Below are positions 46,858-56,603 of a DNA stretch of 64,000 bases, one piece after another (within the stretch, counting starts at the first letter, position 1; each line of letters begins with the position of its first letter). The notes beneath the pieces were generated by a model. It did not search any database. It was not told where the DNA came from and saw only the letters and a list, made by a program, of their open reading frames with translations. The stretch lies in contig NZ_JAMBOI010000001.1 of NCBI RefSeq assembly GCF_023715535.1, positions 434,001 through 498,000 on the forward strand, written 5' to 3'. The position numbers and the translations under genes are program-made. This stretch comes from Sporosarcina luteola. Lineage in GTDB: Bacteria; Bacillota; Bacilli; Bacillales_A; Planococcaceae.

Positions 46858-48525
46858 TTACATTCTTTCCGGAGCAGCAACGCCAATCAGTTTAAGCGCG
46901 TTCGCAATTGTCGTGCGAGTTGCTGTGATCAATGCAAGACGTGCTTCGGACAAGTCGCGGTTGTCCGGATCGAGCACTTTTTCGGCATTGTAGAAGCTGT
47001 GGAATTCCGCGGCAAGCTCCTGGATATAGATTGTGATCCGGTGCGGCGAGCGCATTCTTGCTGAATCGCTGACGGCACGCGGGAAGTCGCCGAGTTTTTT
47101 CAAGAGCGATAATTCCTTTTCCGTCTGCAATAAATCCACGTGATCCGTCGAAGCCGCAAGATTCTTCTCCTCCGCCTGGCGAAGGATTGATGAAATGCGT
47201 GCATGCGCGTATTGCGCGTAGTACACCGGGTTTTCATTCGACTGCGAAATCGCTAAATCCAGATCGAAGTCCATTTGCGAATCCGCGGAGCGCATCGCGA
47301 AGAAATAACGGACGGCGTCTAAACCGACTTCTTCGACGAGTTCGCGCAGTGTGACCGCTTTTCCGGTACGCTTGCTCATCTTGAATTTCTCTCCGTCTTT
47401 GTACAGCTGCACCATTTGCGCGACTTCCACTTCGAGCGTGTCGCGGTCGTAGCCGAGCGCTTCGATTGCCGCTTTCATCCTCGGAATGTAGCCGTGATGG
47501 TCAGCTCCCCAAATGTTGATAAGCTTGTCGAAGCCACGGCGGAGCTTGTCTTCGTGGTACGCGATGTCCGGCGTCAAGTACGTGTACGTGCCGTCATTTT
47601 TAATGAGGACGCGGTCTTTATCATCCCCGAATGTCGTCGAACGGAACCACGTAGCGCCGTCCTCTTCATACACATGCCCGTTCGCACGCAATTTATCTAG
47701 TGCGACGCCGATTTTCCCGTCCGTATAGAGCGATGTTTCCGAGAACCAGTTATCGAAAGGCACGCGGAAATCTTCCAAGTCCTTCTTCAGCTTCGCCAAT
47801 TCGAAATCAAGGCCATACTTCCTGAAAAAGTCCTGACGCTCTTTTTCGGGAGTATTCACGTACTGTTTGCCGAACTCCACAGCAAGCTTCTCACCGATAT
47901 CGATGATGTCCTGTCCCTGGTAGCCATCCTCCGGCATTTCCTTTTCAAGACCTAATGCTTGGAAGTATCGCGCCTCGACTGAAAGGGCCAAATTATTCAC
48001 TTGATTGCCCGCGTCATTGATGTAATATTCCCGTGATACATCGAAGCCTGCAAAATCGAGGATATTGCACAATGAATCACCGATGGAAGCGCCACGCGCA
48101 TGTCCCAGGTGCAAGTCGCCCGTCGGATTCGCTGAAACGAATTCGACTTGGACTTTTACGTTCTCGCCATATGTCGAACGGCCGTAATCCGCTCCTTGGG
48201 CAAGGACCGTTTTGACGACTTCCCCTAAGTAATCGCTTTTCAGCTTGATGTTGATAAATCCTGGACCCGCAATTTCCATTGATTTAATGGAAGTTGAAGA
48301 TGTGTCCAAATTTTCGAGAATGGCTTCCGCGATTGCGCGGGGCGGCTTTTTCGCGAGTTTCGTCAATTGCATAGCGATATTCGTCGCGTAGTCGCCGTTC
48401 TCTTTGTTTTTCGGCGTTTCTAGAATGATGTTCGGCATTGCCGATTCATCTGCTAGTCCGGAAGCGATAACCGCCTCGCGGAATGCGTCTTTAATTTCCT
48501 GTTGGATCTTTTCAACTGCGTTCAT
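46858..48525 (-). CDS. argS: Arginine-tRNA ligase
   Basis: The 555-residue class I synthetase has the N-terminal ArgRS add-on domain, the HIGH-type motif in [26 protein letters not shown] (KMSKS-type) and the DALR anticodon-binding domain ending [14 protein letters not shown] ([10 protein letters not shown]). Its ATG overlaps the last base of the ywiB stop (TAATG), as in a coupled pair; B. subtilis has the same order. Confidence 0.98.
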   Translation of the reverse strand: MNAVEKIQQEIKDAFREAVIASGLADESAMPNIILETPKNKENGDYATNIAMQLTKLAKKPPRAIAEAILENLDTSSTSIKSMEIAGPGFINIKLKSDYLGEVVKTVLAQGADYGRSTYGENVKVQVEFVSANPTGDLHLGHARGASIGDSLCNILDFAGFDVSREYYINDAGNQVNNLALSVEARYFQALGLEKEMPEDGYQGQDIIDIGEKLAVEFGKQYVNTPEKERQDFFRKYGLDFELAKLKKDLEDFRVPFDNWFSETSLYTDGKIGVALDKLRANGHVYEEDGATWFRSTTFGDDKDRVLIKNDGTYTYLTPDIAYHEDKLRRGFDKLINIWGADHHGYIPRMKAAIEALGYDRDTLEVEVAQMVQLYKDGEKFKMSKRTGKAVTLRELVEEVGLDAVRYFFAMRSADSQMDFDLDLAISQSNENPVYYAQYAHARISSILRQAEEKNLAASTDHVDLLQTEKELSLLKKLGDFPRAVSDSARMRSPHRITIYIQELAAEFHSFYNAEKVLDPDNRDLSEARLALITATRTTIANALKLIGVAAPERM

Positions 48526-48947
48526 TATTGTCCCTCCGTATATGTAATGTTCAGTTCGTGTCTGCCTAGCAATGCGCCTTCTGCATGTAATTCATAGTGG
48601 GCTATGAATTTGTCCGCTCCAACTTCCAGCTTCGTCGTCTTCACGAGAAGATCGAAAGTGGCGGGACCGTTGCCGTATGAGCCTGGCCGTATTTCTCCCT
48701 GCGTGAACGGCAGGCGCATCTGGACCGCTCCGCTCCGCATGATCAATGCGTCCTGTTCTTCCAATTTCACCGTCGTTTGCACTTGCTGGCCGTTTAGGTC
48801 TTCGACAAATCGCAAATAGGTCTTGCCCGCTTTTTCGACCAATGTCCCCTCTGCGTTCAGCTCATGCTTGTCTGCAGCCTGGCCTACATGCCGGATCGTC
48901 GATTGGAGCCGGACATCGACGTTTCGTCCTTCTTTGTTTGATTCCAC
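48525..48947 (-). CDS. ywiB: YwiB family beta-barrel protein (DUF1934)
   Basis: I use a GTG at 48947, seven bases after GGCGG, giving 140 residues, close to B. subtilis YwiB; a TTG eight codons upstream lacks a ribosome binding site. The protein is rich in beta strands and resembles calycin-like small barrels ([40 protein letters not shown]). No function is known. It is coupled to argS. Confidence 0.85.
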   Translation of the reverse strand: MESNKEGRNVDVRLQSTIRHVGQAADKHELNAEGTLVEKAGKTYLRFVEDLNGQQVQTTVKLEEQDALIMRSGAVQMRLPFTQGEIRPGSYGNGPATFDLLVKTTKLEVGADKFIAHYELHAEGALLGRHELNITYTEGQ

Positions 48948-48982
48948 TGTTGCACCGCCCTTGCCGTTCAAAATATCTATTC

Positions 48983-49012
48983 ATTATATCGTGTATCCCC
49001 GCACTATTCCAA
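48983..49012 (-). promoter_or_regulatory. Sigma-A promoter of ywiB-argS
   Basis: TTGGAA (49012-49007) and TATAAT (48988-48983) are 18 bases apart on the minus strand, 36 bases upstream of the chosen ywiB start. Confidence 0.65.
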
Positions 49013-49059
49013 TACATCGCGAATTGTCGGAATCAAATCTATGTTTTTATCGATTTGCC

Positions 49060-49089
49060 GTTTAACTTTTGCACGCCGGTTCCATACTG
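49060..49089 (+). promoter_or_regulatory. Possible sigma-G/sigma-F promoter of pbpG
   Basis: GTTTA (49060-49064) and CATACTG (49083-49089), 18 bases apart, resemble the forespore consensus GHATR and CATWHTA with one mismatch in each box. B. subtilis pbpG is a forespore gene, which is why I looked for this. Confidence 0.4.
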
Positions 49090-49119
49090 ACTGCAAAGAA
49101 CGGTGGGAGAAGGGATTGC

Positions 49120-51177
49120 ATGAGACGGGTCGATTATATAAAGAAAAAGAAAAGACGTAACTTCTTTCGACGGATTGCCCTGCTGATCGTTACCGCGTTG
49201 ACGGCGTTTTTCACAATGTTCCTCGCTTTGCGTCTTTATGCGCAGATTACGGGGGCACCTTCGTTGAGCGTGCCGAAAGCGAGTGTGTTCCTCGACAAGA
49301 ACGGACGCCAGATCGGCGATAAGTTTTCCGCGGAACGCCGGTATTGGGTCAGTCTCGATGAAATTTCGCCATTTCTGCTCGACGCAGTGATCGCGACGGA
49401 GGACCGCAATTTTTACGAGCACAACGGGTTTGATTATAAACGGATTGCCGGGGCTGTGTTGAAAGACGTGAAGACGATGAGAAAAGCGGAAGGCGCAAGC
49501 TCCATCACTATGCAGTATGCCCGGAATTTATTTCTGACACATGAAAAATCGTGGAACCGTAAAATAAAAGAGTCCATCTATGCATATCGGTTGGAAACTT
49601 TTTACGACAAGGATGTCATTTTGGAAGGCTATTTGAATACGATCTATTTCGGTCATGGGATGTACGGCGTCGAGGCGGCGAGCAGGTTTTATTTCGCGAA
49701 GTCGGCGGAGGAGCTGACACTCGAGGAAGCCGCGCTCATTACGGCGATTGCGAAAGGGCCGGCCGTGTTCGATCCACTCGACAATCCCGAGCGTTCCCGT
49801 GAACGTCAACTATTGATCCTTTCCCTTATGGAGAACCAGGGATTCATCACAGAAATTCAGCGGCAGCGCGCGGCGGATGTTGCAGTGGCGCTGAAGACCG
49901 AAGACTGGAAGGATATGAAGAGGGTCGCCCCTTATTTTTTGGATGAAGTGTGGCGGGAAGCGGAGCGGATTTTAAGCAAGAAAGGGCGCTATCCGGCTGA
50001 AGGCGGTTGGACGATCCGGACGACGCTTGATCCGCATCATCAGCAGACGGCGGAGGAATACATCAAGAAATGGATGCCTGATAGCGGGCTGCAGGTCGGT
50101 TTCATGTCGATGGAGACCGAAACCGGAGCGATCACTTCACTCGTTGGCGGAATTGATTATAAAGAGAGCCCATTCAACCGGGTGACGCAGGCGAAGCGGC
50201 AGCCAGGATCCGCGATGAAGCCGATCTTGTATGCTGCGGCGCTTGAAGATGGCTATAATCCGCTCACATTCATGTCGACGGAACGTACTATTTTCACGTA
50301 TGACGAAGGGCGCTCGACGTATGAGCCGAAAAATATCAACGGCAAATTCGCAGGTCATCCAATCTCCCTCGCGCAGGCGATCGCCATCTCGGATAATATT
50401 TACGCCGTGAAGACGCTTGAGGATATCGGGTACAAAAAGTTCAATAAAATGGCGGATCGGCTTGGACTCGATGTTAAATTCCAGGAGTCCCCCGCTGTCG
50501 CATTGGGCACTTCGACGGTCACTTTGCTGGAAATGACGACCGCGTATGACCGGATTGCGTCAGGCGGACTGGAAGTGGAACCGACGATGATCCTGTCCAT
50601 TACCGACGCGGATGGGAAAACGGTGTACGAACAGCCGAAGAAGAGTACGAAACGTGTCATGACCGAACAGGATGCATTCGTGCTCACCCATATGTTGACA
50701 GGCATGTTCGACCCGGCTTTCAATGATTATTCCGTTTCAACCGGTCTGTCGATGCGCTCCAAACAAAAACGGCCGTATGCAGCAAAATCAGGGACGACCA
50801 TTTCCGACCAATACTTGATCGGCTACACCCCTTCACTGACTGCGGGAATCTGGACGGGCTATGACGTCGGCCAGCAATTGACGAACTTGGAAGACAAGGC
50901 CGCATCGAAGAAAATATGGATCGACTTCATGGAAACGGTCCACGCCGGCAAAACGCCGGAGCCGTTCATTCCCCCGAAAGGCGTCAGCAGTGTCATCGTC
51001 GACGTCGAAACCGGGGGCATCGCGGTCAACGAATGTCCGAAGCAACGGCTTATGTATTTGAAGGAAAAAGACATGCCGCAAAAGCTATGCACCGATAAGA
51101 ACTTGCGCGAACAGCGGAACAACGGCGATGAAGACTCAGGAACGTTCGAACTTTTCCCGTTTTCGTTTTTTGAATAG
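49120..51177 (+). CDS. pbpG: Class A penicillin-binding protein (PbpG/PBP2d-like)
   Basis: A bifunctional peptidoglycan glycosyltransferase-transpeptidase of 685 residues, started at the ATG after GGGAGAAGGGATTGC. It has a cytoplasmic basic tail, one membrane anchor (about 18-42), a GT51 domain (ATEDRNFYEHNGFDYKRI, SSITMQYARNLFL) and a transpeptidase domain with RQPGSAMKPILYA (catalytic Ser), SDNIYAVK (SxN) and AAKSGTTISDQYLIGY (KSGT). Its place beside ywhD and argS equals B. subtilis ywhE/pbpG, a forespore enzyme of germ cell wall synthesis. Confidence 0.92.
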   Translation: MRRVDYIKKKKRRNFFRRIALLIVTALTAFFTMFLALRLYAQITGAPSLSVPKASVFLDKNGRQIGDKFSAERRYWVSLDEISPFLLDAVIATEDRNFYEHNGFDYKRIAGAVLKDVKTMRKAEGASSITMQYARNLFLTHEKSWNRKIKESIYAYRLETFYDKDVILEGYLNTIYFGHGMYGVEAASRFYFAKSAEELTLEEAALITAIAKGPAVFDPLDNPERSRERQLLILSLMENQGFITEIQRQRAADVAVALKTEDWKDMKRVAPYFLDEVWREAERILSKKGRYPAEGGWTIRTTLDPHHQQTAEEYIKKWMPDSGLQVGFMSMETETGAITSLVGGIDYKESPFNRVTQAKRQPGSAMKPILYAAALEDGYNPLTFMSTERTIFTYDEGRSTYEPKNINGKFAGHPISLAQAIAISDNIYAVKTLEDIGYKKFNKMADRLGLDVKFQESPAVALGTSTVTLLEMTTAYDRIASGGLEVEPTMILSITDADGKTVYEQPKKSTKRVMTEQDAFVLTHMLTGMFDPAFNDYSVSTGLSMRSKQKRPYAAKSGTTISDQYLIGYTPSLTAGIWTGYDVGQQLTNLEDKAASKKIWIDFMETVHAGKTPEPFIPPKGVSSVIVDVETGGIAVNECPKQRLMYLKEKDMPQKLCTDKNLREQRNNGDEDSGTFELFPFSFFE

Positions 51178-51186
51178 CCAAAAGCG

Positions 51187-51216
51187 AAAGCCGTCACGAA
51201 GAACGGCTTTTGCGAG
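51187..51216 (+). terminator. Hairpin after pbpG with shared GCCGTCACGAAGAACGGC core
   Basis: AAAGCCGT and ACGGCTTT form a stem around CACGAAGA ten bases past the pbpG stop, then TTGCGAGCA. The same module follows rho near 12800. Confidence 0.65.
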
Positions 51217-51252
51217 CACAAGCGCAGCGTTGCGAGCACGATTTGCCTTATG

Positions 51253-51276
51253 GTCTAGCGCCCGGAGTCTAGACGA
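51253..51276. repeat. GTCTAGC palindrome
   Basis: GTCTAGCGCCCGGAGTCTAGAC is a short inverted repeat like the one at 15302 between murA and glpX. It is part of a non-coding stretch after pbpG. Confidence 0.5.
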
Positions 51277-51288
51277 TAACAGGCAATC

Positions 51289-51336
51289 AAAAAAGCTTTG
51301 CCCTTCTGAATTGAATCAGTGGGGCAAAGCTTTTTT
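51289..51336. terminator. Strong bidirectional terminator between pbpG and ywhD
   Basis: AAAAAAGCTTTGCCC pairs with GGGGCAAAGCTTTTTT around a 17-base loop. It can serve both convergent genes. Confidence 0.92.
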
Positions 51337-51339
51337 ACC

Positions 51340-51519
51340 GTCAAATGCGTCCTATCGCATGATGGCTCATCGCTTGGGTTGTAGTGAACCAGCAATTGAC
51401 AGGGAGTCGCATTGCTCCGGTTGTCCTAGCTTACAATCGCAAGCTGTAATCAGTGTACTTCCTTTTCCGCAGACATTCAACTACCGAAGTCGCGGAAGTC
51501 ATCACATTTCACAGTTTGT
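51340..51519. other. Unassigned intergenic stretch
   Basis: About 180 bp between the bidirectional terminator and the end of ywhD. I see no gene, array unit or convincing RNA here; CTAGCTTACAATCGCAAGCT is a weak palindrome. Confidence 0.4.
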
Positions 51520-52047
51520 TCATAATTCAGGCGAATCGGCACCGAGATCGATGCGCAATTTCGGTTCGCTGCGGTCCCACATTTCCTTGTTGTGCGTCGA
51601 AAGGAAATCTGTGAGGATCTGTTTCGATTTGTCATCCATATGATCGACCATGATGTGCCGCTTCATCGATTTGTCCATTTTATTCACATGATCCGCAAGA
51701 ACCTTATATCCTCTGCGCTTTTCGCGGTTCACGACCATTTCGCACGCAGTGACGCCTGCATAATACGGGCCTTCCTTATTGAAATCAATCGTTACCCAGA
51801 CGAGCCAGTACGGTTTTCCGCCTTCCGAATCTTCGCGGTTCGTCGTGAATTTCACGCCTCGTTCCGTATCGCTGCGGGCATGCATCGCACCAATCTCGAT
51901 GCGCGCTTCCCCTTCTTCGATGTCGATGATGACCGGCGAGACGTTTTCCAATGACAAAGCCCCGATCCCGAATCCTCCATGTCCATCGGTCGGATCATCT
52001 TTTATGATGGTGAATCCCATTTTCCGTTTCGGTTTTTCATTCGTCAT
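51520..52047 (-). CDS. ywhD: YwhD family protein
   Basis: A 175-residue conserved Bacillales protein started at the ATG at 52047, eight bases after GGAGGGG. It begins MTNEKPKRKMGFTIIKDD and contains PYWLVWVTIDFNKEGPYYAGVTACEMVVN, a family hallmark. No function or catalytic motif is known. It lies next to pbpG and divergent from the tautomerase gene, as ywhD, ywhE and ywhB do in B. subtilis. Confidence 0.88.
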   Translation of the reverse strand: MTNEKPKRKMGFTIIKDDPTDGHGGFGIGALSLENVSPVIIDIEEGEARIEIGAMHARSDTERGVKFTTNREDSEGGKPYWLVWVTIDFNKEGPYYAGVTACEMVVNREKRRGYKVLADHVNKMDKSMKRHIMVDHMDDKSKQILTDFLSTHNKEMWDRSEPKLRIDLGADSPEL

Positions 52048-52115
52048 TCCTATAACCCCTCCCATTCTGCTATTATATACACTATACCCAAATATAGGCG
52101 AAAGGGGGAACTAGT

Positions 52116-52304
52116 ATGCCAATTGTAACTGTAAAAATGATTGAGGGCCGCACGGATGAGCAGAAGCGCAATCTCTGTGAAAAAGTGTCAGCAGTCGTTG
52201 CTGAAACAACGGGTGCTCCGATTCAAAACGTATCTGTCATCATCGAAGAAATGTCGAAAAATCATTATGCAACCGGAGGCAAGCGCCTGAGCGACACGGA
52301 ATAA
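52116..52304 (+). CDS. ywhB: 4-oxalocrotonate tautomerase-family enzyme
   Basis: A 62-residue subunit that begins MPIVTVKMIEGRTDEQK. After Met removal Pro1 is the catalytic base; the Arg-rich start and VSVIIEEMSKNHYATGG match the B. subtilis YwhB group. The physiological substrate is unknown. The ribosome binding site AAGGGGGAACTAGT is strong. Confidence 0.92.
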   Translation: MPIVTVKMIEGRTDEQKRNLCEKVSAVVAETTGAPIQNVSVIIEEMSKNHYATGGKRLSDTE

Positions 52305-52310
52305 TTGGTG

Positions 52311-52337
52311 CGATGCGAGATTCTCGCATCGTTTTTT
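52311..52337 (+). terminator. Rho-independent terminator of ywhB
   Basis: CGATGCGAG pairs with CTCGCATCG around ATT, then TTTTTTG. Confidence 0.92.
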
Positions 52338-52351
52338 GTTTGCTGGGAGGG

Positions 52352-52692
52352 CTTTGGGCGTGGGGGCGGAGGTCTTGAGCGCGATTCCGATTTCTTGAGC
52401 GTGGGGGTGGAGGTCTTGAGCGCGATTCCGATTTCTTGAGCGTGGGGGCGGTGTTCTTGAGCGCGAATCCGAATTCTTGAGCGCGGGGGCGGAGGTCTTG
52501 AGCGCGAATCCGAATTCTTGAGCGTGGGGGCGGAGGTCTTGAGCGCGATTCCGATTTCTTGAGCGTGGGGGTGGAGGTCTTGAGCGCGAATCCGAATTCT
52601 TGGGCGCGGGGACGGAGTTGTTGAGCGCGAATCCGAATTCTTGAGCGTGGGGGCAGAGTTCTTGAGCGTGGGGGCGGAGGTCTTGAGCGCGG
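52352..52692 (+). repeat. Phased direct-repeat array, family A, 17 units
   Basis: Cores begin at 52354 (TTGGGCG), 52375, 52395, 52416, 52436, 52457, 52477, 52498, 52518, 52539, 52559, 52580, 52600, 52621, 52641, 52662 and 52683. Steps are 21 and 20 in strict alternation except the last. Spacers alternate between GGGGGCGGAGG-like and GAATCCGAA-like sequences, giving a 41-bp dimer. It fills the gap between convergent ywhB and ywgA. Confidence 0.92.
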
Positions 52693-52737
52693 ACGGCTTC
52701 ACATCGGCACTGCCACCTCCCCCGACGCGATTCCAAC

Positions 52738-52767
52738 AAAAAAATCCCCTCATATCAAAGGGGATCT
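52738..52767 (-). terminator. Rho-independent terminator of ywgA
   Basis: ATCCCCT pairs with AGGGGAT on the minus strand, then TTTTTTTG. Confidence 0.9.
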
Positions 52768-52774
52768 CCATCTA

Positions 52775-53284
52775 TTATGCTACAACCGAACACGCTTGCA
52801 GCTCCGCAATAAATTCAAAAGCGTCCTGCATTTCGTCGTCGGTGAAATTCAGTTTGTTTTTCACGATACGGACTTTCTCAATCTGCTCGTCTTTCGGCAA
52901 GTAATCGAAATAAAGCAATGTCGACACCAGCTCTAAAAATCGCGAGCTCTTTCCATTCAGGCGATCAATACAGTCCGCAAGTTTTTCATGCGGCGCTGCA
53001 GCGGTTTCCAAAAAGCGGCCGCCCTCTTCCGTCACGTTATAACTATATTGAACGTATGAGCCCTTGTCCGTGCAGCTCTCCTTTAAAAAGCCCATTTCGC
53101 ACAATTCCTCGACCCGGAGCGTCAATTCCTCCGAATAGGGGCCGTACATATGCAACTCGTATTTTTCAGCGAATGGGAAATCCATCTTCTTCGCGATATA
53201 GATCATCTTCTGCAACTTCTTCCGCCCGCGAGCTTCCCCCGCCATGGCAATGAATTGCACAATTCTAGCATGTTCCTGCAGCAA
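52775..53284 (-). CDS. ywgA: YwgA family protein
   Basis: Using the TTG at 53284, eight bases after GAGAGG, the protein has 169 residues; a GTG three codons upstream overlaps the ribosome binding site. The sequence (LQEHARIVQFIAMAGEARGRKKLQKMIYIAKKM and FAEKYELHMYGPYSEEL) belongs to a Bacillales family that resembles helix-turn-helix proteins related to antitoxin-type domains. No function is known. It follows ywfO with almost no gap and the two are likely co-transcribed. Confidence 0.82.
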   Translation of the reverse strand: MLQEHARIVQFIAMAGEARGRKKLQKMIYIAKKMDFPFAEKYELHMYGPYSEELTLRVEELCEMGFLKESCTDKGSYVQYSYNVTEEGGRFLETAAAPHEKLADCIDRLNGKSSRFLELVSTLLYFDYLPKDEQIEKVRIVKNKLNFTDDEMQDAFEFIAELQACSVVA

Positions 53285-53285
53285 C

Positions 53286-54581
53286 CTACTCACCTCTCAA
53301 CATTTGTAAAATCTTCTCATATAGCGGATTTCCCTCTGACTCCAAAACATCTTCGGGAAAATAAATTTTATGGTCGGTGCGCCGCTTGCCTGAAATGGCA
53401 TCGACGATTTCCGATGACCGGGACAGCTCGCTCAGCTCGCCGTTCGACATTTGTAAATAGATCGGCACGCGCTCATTTTCCTCGCCGGGCCGGTAGAAGT
53501 CATACGGCAAGTCGGACGATGAATCGGTAACCAGATAGTACTCCGGGTCAAGACCTGCTTCCTTGAACAGCCTTTCGAGCTCGCCGATTTTCCGATATTC
53601 CTTTGCCGGATCGAACTCGGCATATTGGAACAATCTCCGGTTGAGAAAACGGTCGCACAAGTCCGCCAATATGGCATCCTCTTCCTTGCGCCACCATTGG
53701 AAATACGTCATGAGCACGCCTTCGTCCAATGATAGGTACTCCTCGAGGCCGAATGTCCGATCGAAGAACGACTTGAAGTGGACAGGCTCATACTTGAACG
53801 GATAGCCAGCAGTATGTAGATGTTTTGCGCGATGCAGGATTTTAATCAGAATGACTTCCGCGCTTCGCGAAACTGGGTGAAAGTAGACTTGCCAATACAT
53901 TTGGTAGCGGCTCATAATATAATCTTCCACTGCGTGCATTCCGCTAAACTTGATAACTACCTGCTCCTCCGCAGGACGCATGACGCGCAAAATCCGCTCC
54001 ATATCGAAATGGCCGTACGAAACACCGGTATAGTAGGCGTCCCGCTGCAAATAATCCATCCGGTCCGCATCGATCTGGCTGGAAATGAGGCTGACGGCAA
54101 GCTTGTCCGGGTAAGTTTTTCCGATGACATCGGCGACTTGCTGCGGGAAATCAGGCGAGACGCGGCGCAGCACTTCATTCACTTCCGTGTCCCCTGTCAA
54201 AATCGCCTGCGTGAATTTCTCGTGGTCAAGTGTGAACACCTTTTCGAACGCATGCGAAAACGGACCGTGGCCGAGGTCATGCAGCAAAGCGGCGCACAGC
54301 GTCAACAACCGTTCTTCGTCATTCCATTCCGCCCGTCCGCTGAAGCCGTCGTCAATGATCCGCCTGACAATTTCATAGACGCCGAGCGAGTGCTGGAAGC
54401 GGCTATGCTCCGCTCCGTGGAAAACGAGATACGTCGTCCCGAGCTGCCGGATCCTGCGAAGCCGCTGGAATTCCCGCGTCCCGATGACGTCCCATATGAC
54501 TTTGTCGCGCACATGGATATACCGGTGGACCGGATCCTTGAATACTTTCTCTTCGAAAAGCTTTTCATTCTTATAATCCAC
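53286..54581 (-). CDS. ywfO: HD-domain phosphohydrolase YwfO
   Basis: The 431-residue protein has the HD metal-binding set H...HD...D: EHSRFQHSLGVYEI, ALLHDLGHGPFSHAFE and SSQIDADRMDYLQRD. It belongs to the dGTPase-like HD family, which removes triphosphate or phosphate from nucleotides; the exact substrate is unsure. The start is a GTG at 54581, eleven bases after GGAGG. Confidence 0.9.
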   Translation of the reverse strand: MDYKNEKLFEEKVFKDPVHRYIHVRDKVIWDVIGTREFQRLRRIRQLGTTYLVFHGAEHSRFQHSLGVYEIVRRIIDDGFSGRAEWNDEERLLTLCAALLHDLGHGPFSHAFEKVFTLDHEKFTQAILTGDTEVNEVLRRVSPDFPQQVADVIGKTYPDKLAVSLISSQIDADRMDYLQRDAYYTGVSYGHFDMERILRVMRPAEEQVVIKFSGMHAVEDYIMSRYQMYWQVYFHPVSRSAEVILIKILHRAKHLHTAGYPFKYEPVHFKSFFDRTFGLEEYLSLDEGVLMTYFQWWRKEEDAILADLCDRFLNRRLFQYAEFDPAKEYRKIGELERLFKEAGLDPEYYLVTDSSSDLPYDFYRPGEENERVPIYLQMSNGELSELSRSSEIVDAISGKRRTDHKIYFPEDVLESEGNPLYEKILQMLRGE

Positions 54582-54768
54582 TTATTCATCCACCTCCGTC
54601 GATGCATTTTCTTAAGTATATCAAAAACCCGGCAAGAGAAAAGAAAGGGTTTCATTGAATTGATTGCAATTATTTTGACCTACGTTTCAGTTTGGATGAA
54701 TAAAAGGCTTTCACACTGTACACACTGACCGTAAGAAAGAGACTATGAACATGGCAGGAGGCAAGGAG

Positions 54769-55404
54769 ATGGTGAAAGTTAGACAGGATGCTTGGCTTGA
54801 GGAAAATGATATTTTATTAGCCGAGACGGTGCTAAGGCACGTCCGGGAAGGCAGTACACAGCTCAGCGCATTTGAAGAGGTCGGAGATGCACTCAACAGA
54901 ACCGCGGCAGCATGCGGTTTCAGATGGAACGCGGTCGTCCGGCGCGAATACGAAAAAGAACTGGCAGAGGCGAAAAAAGAACGGAAGCAGGCAATGCGGG
55001 TTTTGGGCGCGGACTTCAAAAGACGCAGCCAGCAATTATATAGCCCTGTTCAAGGGGTTGATCAGGATGAAAAGATTGCTGTCCCTTTATCGGCCTTATC
55101 ACTTGATACAGTAATTGCCTATTTAATTCGTCTACACCATACAGGCGGTGGCGACACTGAATCACTCAGATGGAAGCAGACTGCTAAAATGGCAAACGAA
55201 AAAGTCGAGTCTCTCCAAAAAGAGATCGACAAACTGCAGCAAGAGAATAAAACACTTCGAAGTGACTACGAACAATTCGTACAAATCATGAACCGGGCAC
55301 GCCGCCTCGTCACATTGGAAGACGATTCCGATCGCACAGCCCCCGTCTTCACGATGGAGCGGAACGGAAATCTCGTATCCAAAGAACCGCCGATCAATCA
55401 CTGA
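54769..55404 (+). CDS. rsfA: Prespore-specific transcription regulator RsfA
   Basis: RsfA tunes sigma-F-dependent genes in the forespore. The 211-residue protein starts at the ATG at 54769, seven bases after AGGAGG. The N-terminal Myb/SANT-like DNA-binding region reads KVRQDAWLEENDILLAETVL then STQLSAFEEVGDALNRTAAACGFRWN, and a coiled coil (about 145-185) follows. B. subtilis has rsfA (ywfN) next to ywfO as here. Confidence 0.92.
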   Translation: MVKVRQDAWLEENDILLAETVLRHVREGSTQLSAFEEVGDALNRTAAACGFRWNAVVRREYEKELAEAKKERKQAMRVLGADFKRRSQQLYSPVQGVDQDEKIAVPLSALSLDTVIAYLIRLHHTGGGDTESLRWKQTAKMANEKVESLQKEIDKLQQENKTLRSDYEQFVQIMNRARRLVTLEDDSDRTAPVFTMERNGNLVSKEPPINH

Positions 55405-55420
55405 TCCGGCGGTTTTTTTT
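55387..55420 (+). terminator. Rho-independent terminator of rsfA
   Basis: CCGCCGATCA pairs with TGATCCGGCGG and is followed by eight T residues; the stop codon lies in the right arm. Confidence 0.92.
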
Positions 55421-55437
55421 GATTAAAATCATGCTAA

Positions 55438-55570
55438 AAACGCATAAACGCAAATTTCCACGCATAATCCGCTGTAAAAGCTCATAAATCGATGCAAACG
55501 CGCATAAATACATTTTCTCACGCATAAATCGCCGCAAACCCTCATAAATCAATCTATCCGCGCATAACCG
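55438..55570 (-). repeat. Phased direct-repeat array, family C, 7 units
   Basis: On the plus strand CGCATAA or CTCATAA begins at 55441, 55461, 55481, 55501, 55521, 55541 and 55561: exactly 20 bp apart. It fills the gap between the convergent rsfA and lipL. Confidence 0.9.
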
Positions 55571-55579
55571 CGAAAATCT

Positions 55580-56416
55580 TCAACGGCTTCTCGCAAGCAT
55601 CTTCTGATTCCGCTCGACAACCCGATTCAAATAAAACAAATAAAGCTCCATCTCCTCAGGCGTGAACCCGCCCATCTGCACTTCATCCTCGGAAAGCGAC
55701 CGCAACAGCAGCTGGACGCGGATTCCGACTTCATTCACAGAAATCGGCTCGCCGATGAGCTCCGACAGCGACGCCATCACTTCCGGGCGGATATCCGGGT
55801 AGGTGAATTTCGTCTGCTCACCTTGCAGACCGGTTTCGTATAAATCGCGGATGAGGCGAGCGCGCTCAGCACCGCTGCCTTCCACGCACAAGTACACTTG
55901 GATCGCGACGCCTTGGCGCAATCTGCGCTGTGAAATCCCCGCGAACTTCCTGCCGCCGATACTCAAGTCGTACGAGCCCGGGCAGTAGGATCCGACGATT
56001 TCATACGCTTCGATCTGCTCCGCGACTTCCGGGAACAGCATGCGGACGAATTCCACCATCGCCTCATACCCTTCCGGAATATCGATGGACCCTTCCTGCT
56101 CGGATAGGACGATGGAAATATTGAGCACGCCGCCATCCAAGACGACGGCGAGACCGCCTGAATTGCGGACGATCACCTTATAGCCGGCTTCCTGGAATAG
56201 CGGGAGCGCTTCTTCGATATGCGGCAGCCGGTGATCTTGGATGCCGAGGACGACTGTTTCGTCATGCACCCATGTGCGGACGGTCGGCACGGCCATTTTC
56301 TGGCCGACGAGATGACAAAGCGTATCGTCCATCGCGAACGATTCCAATGCGGATCTATTTCTAGCGGTCATCGATTCGTCGATGAAACGCCATTTAGGGA
56401 GTTGTAAATTGGACAT
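55580..56416 (-). CDS. lipL: Octanoyl-[GcvH]:protein N-octanoyltransferase
   Basis: LipL moves octanoyl groups from GcvH to other lipoyl domains in the Bacillus lipoate pathway. The 278-residue LplA/LipB-fold protein has VRNSGGLAVVLDGGVLNIS and GSYCPGSYDLSIGGRKFAGISQRR, with the probable catalytic Cys in SYCPGS and the Lys in GRKFAG. It corresponds to B. subtilis YwfL and is divergent from hemQ. Confidence 0.92.
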   Translation of the reverse strand: MSNLQLPKWRFIDESMTARNRSALESFAMDDTLCHLVGQKMAVPTVRTWVHDETVVLGIQDHRLPHIEEALPLFQEAGYKVIVRNSGGLAVVLDGGVLNISIVLSEQEGSIDIPEGYEAMVEFVRMLFPEVAEQIEAYEIVGSYCPGSYDLSIGGRKFAGISQRRLRQGVAIQVYLCVEGSGAERARLIRDLYETGLQGEQTKFTYPDIRPEVMASLSELIGEPISVNEVGIRVQLLLRSLSEDEVQMGGFTPEEMELYLFYLNRVVERNQKMLARSR

Positions 56417-56603
56417 TCCTTATTCTCCTGATGATCTTTTTACTTTTAGTTTTTCCGCTATAAGCATACAACAGTTCCACGTTCGGGAACAGTCCTGCAT
56501 TCTTGAAGATTGTATGACTTCTATGCTTAAGAACCGTGTTTTCCTGTCCGTTATGCTACACTATGGGAAGAAGTAAATCACGTTTAAAGGAGTTTGAATT
56601 CAT

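Noticed and set aside
51340..51519. Possible small RNA or gene remnant after pbpG
   Set aside because: No promoter, stable fold or protein match could be made out.
52188..52771. ORFs of 168 and 183 codons on the minus strand
   Set aside because: They span the family-A array and run over ywhB and its terminator on the opposite strand.
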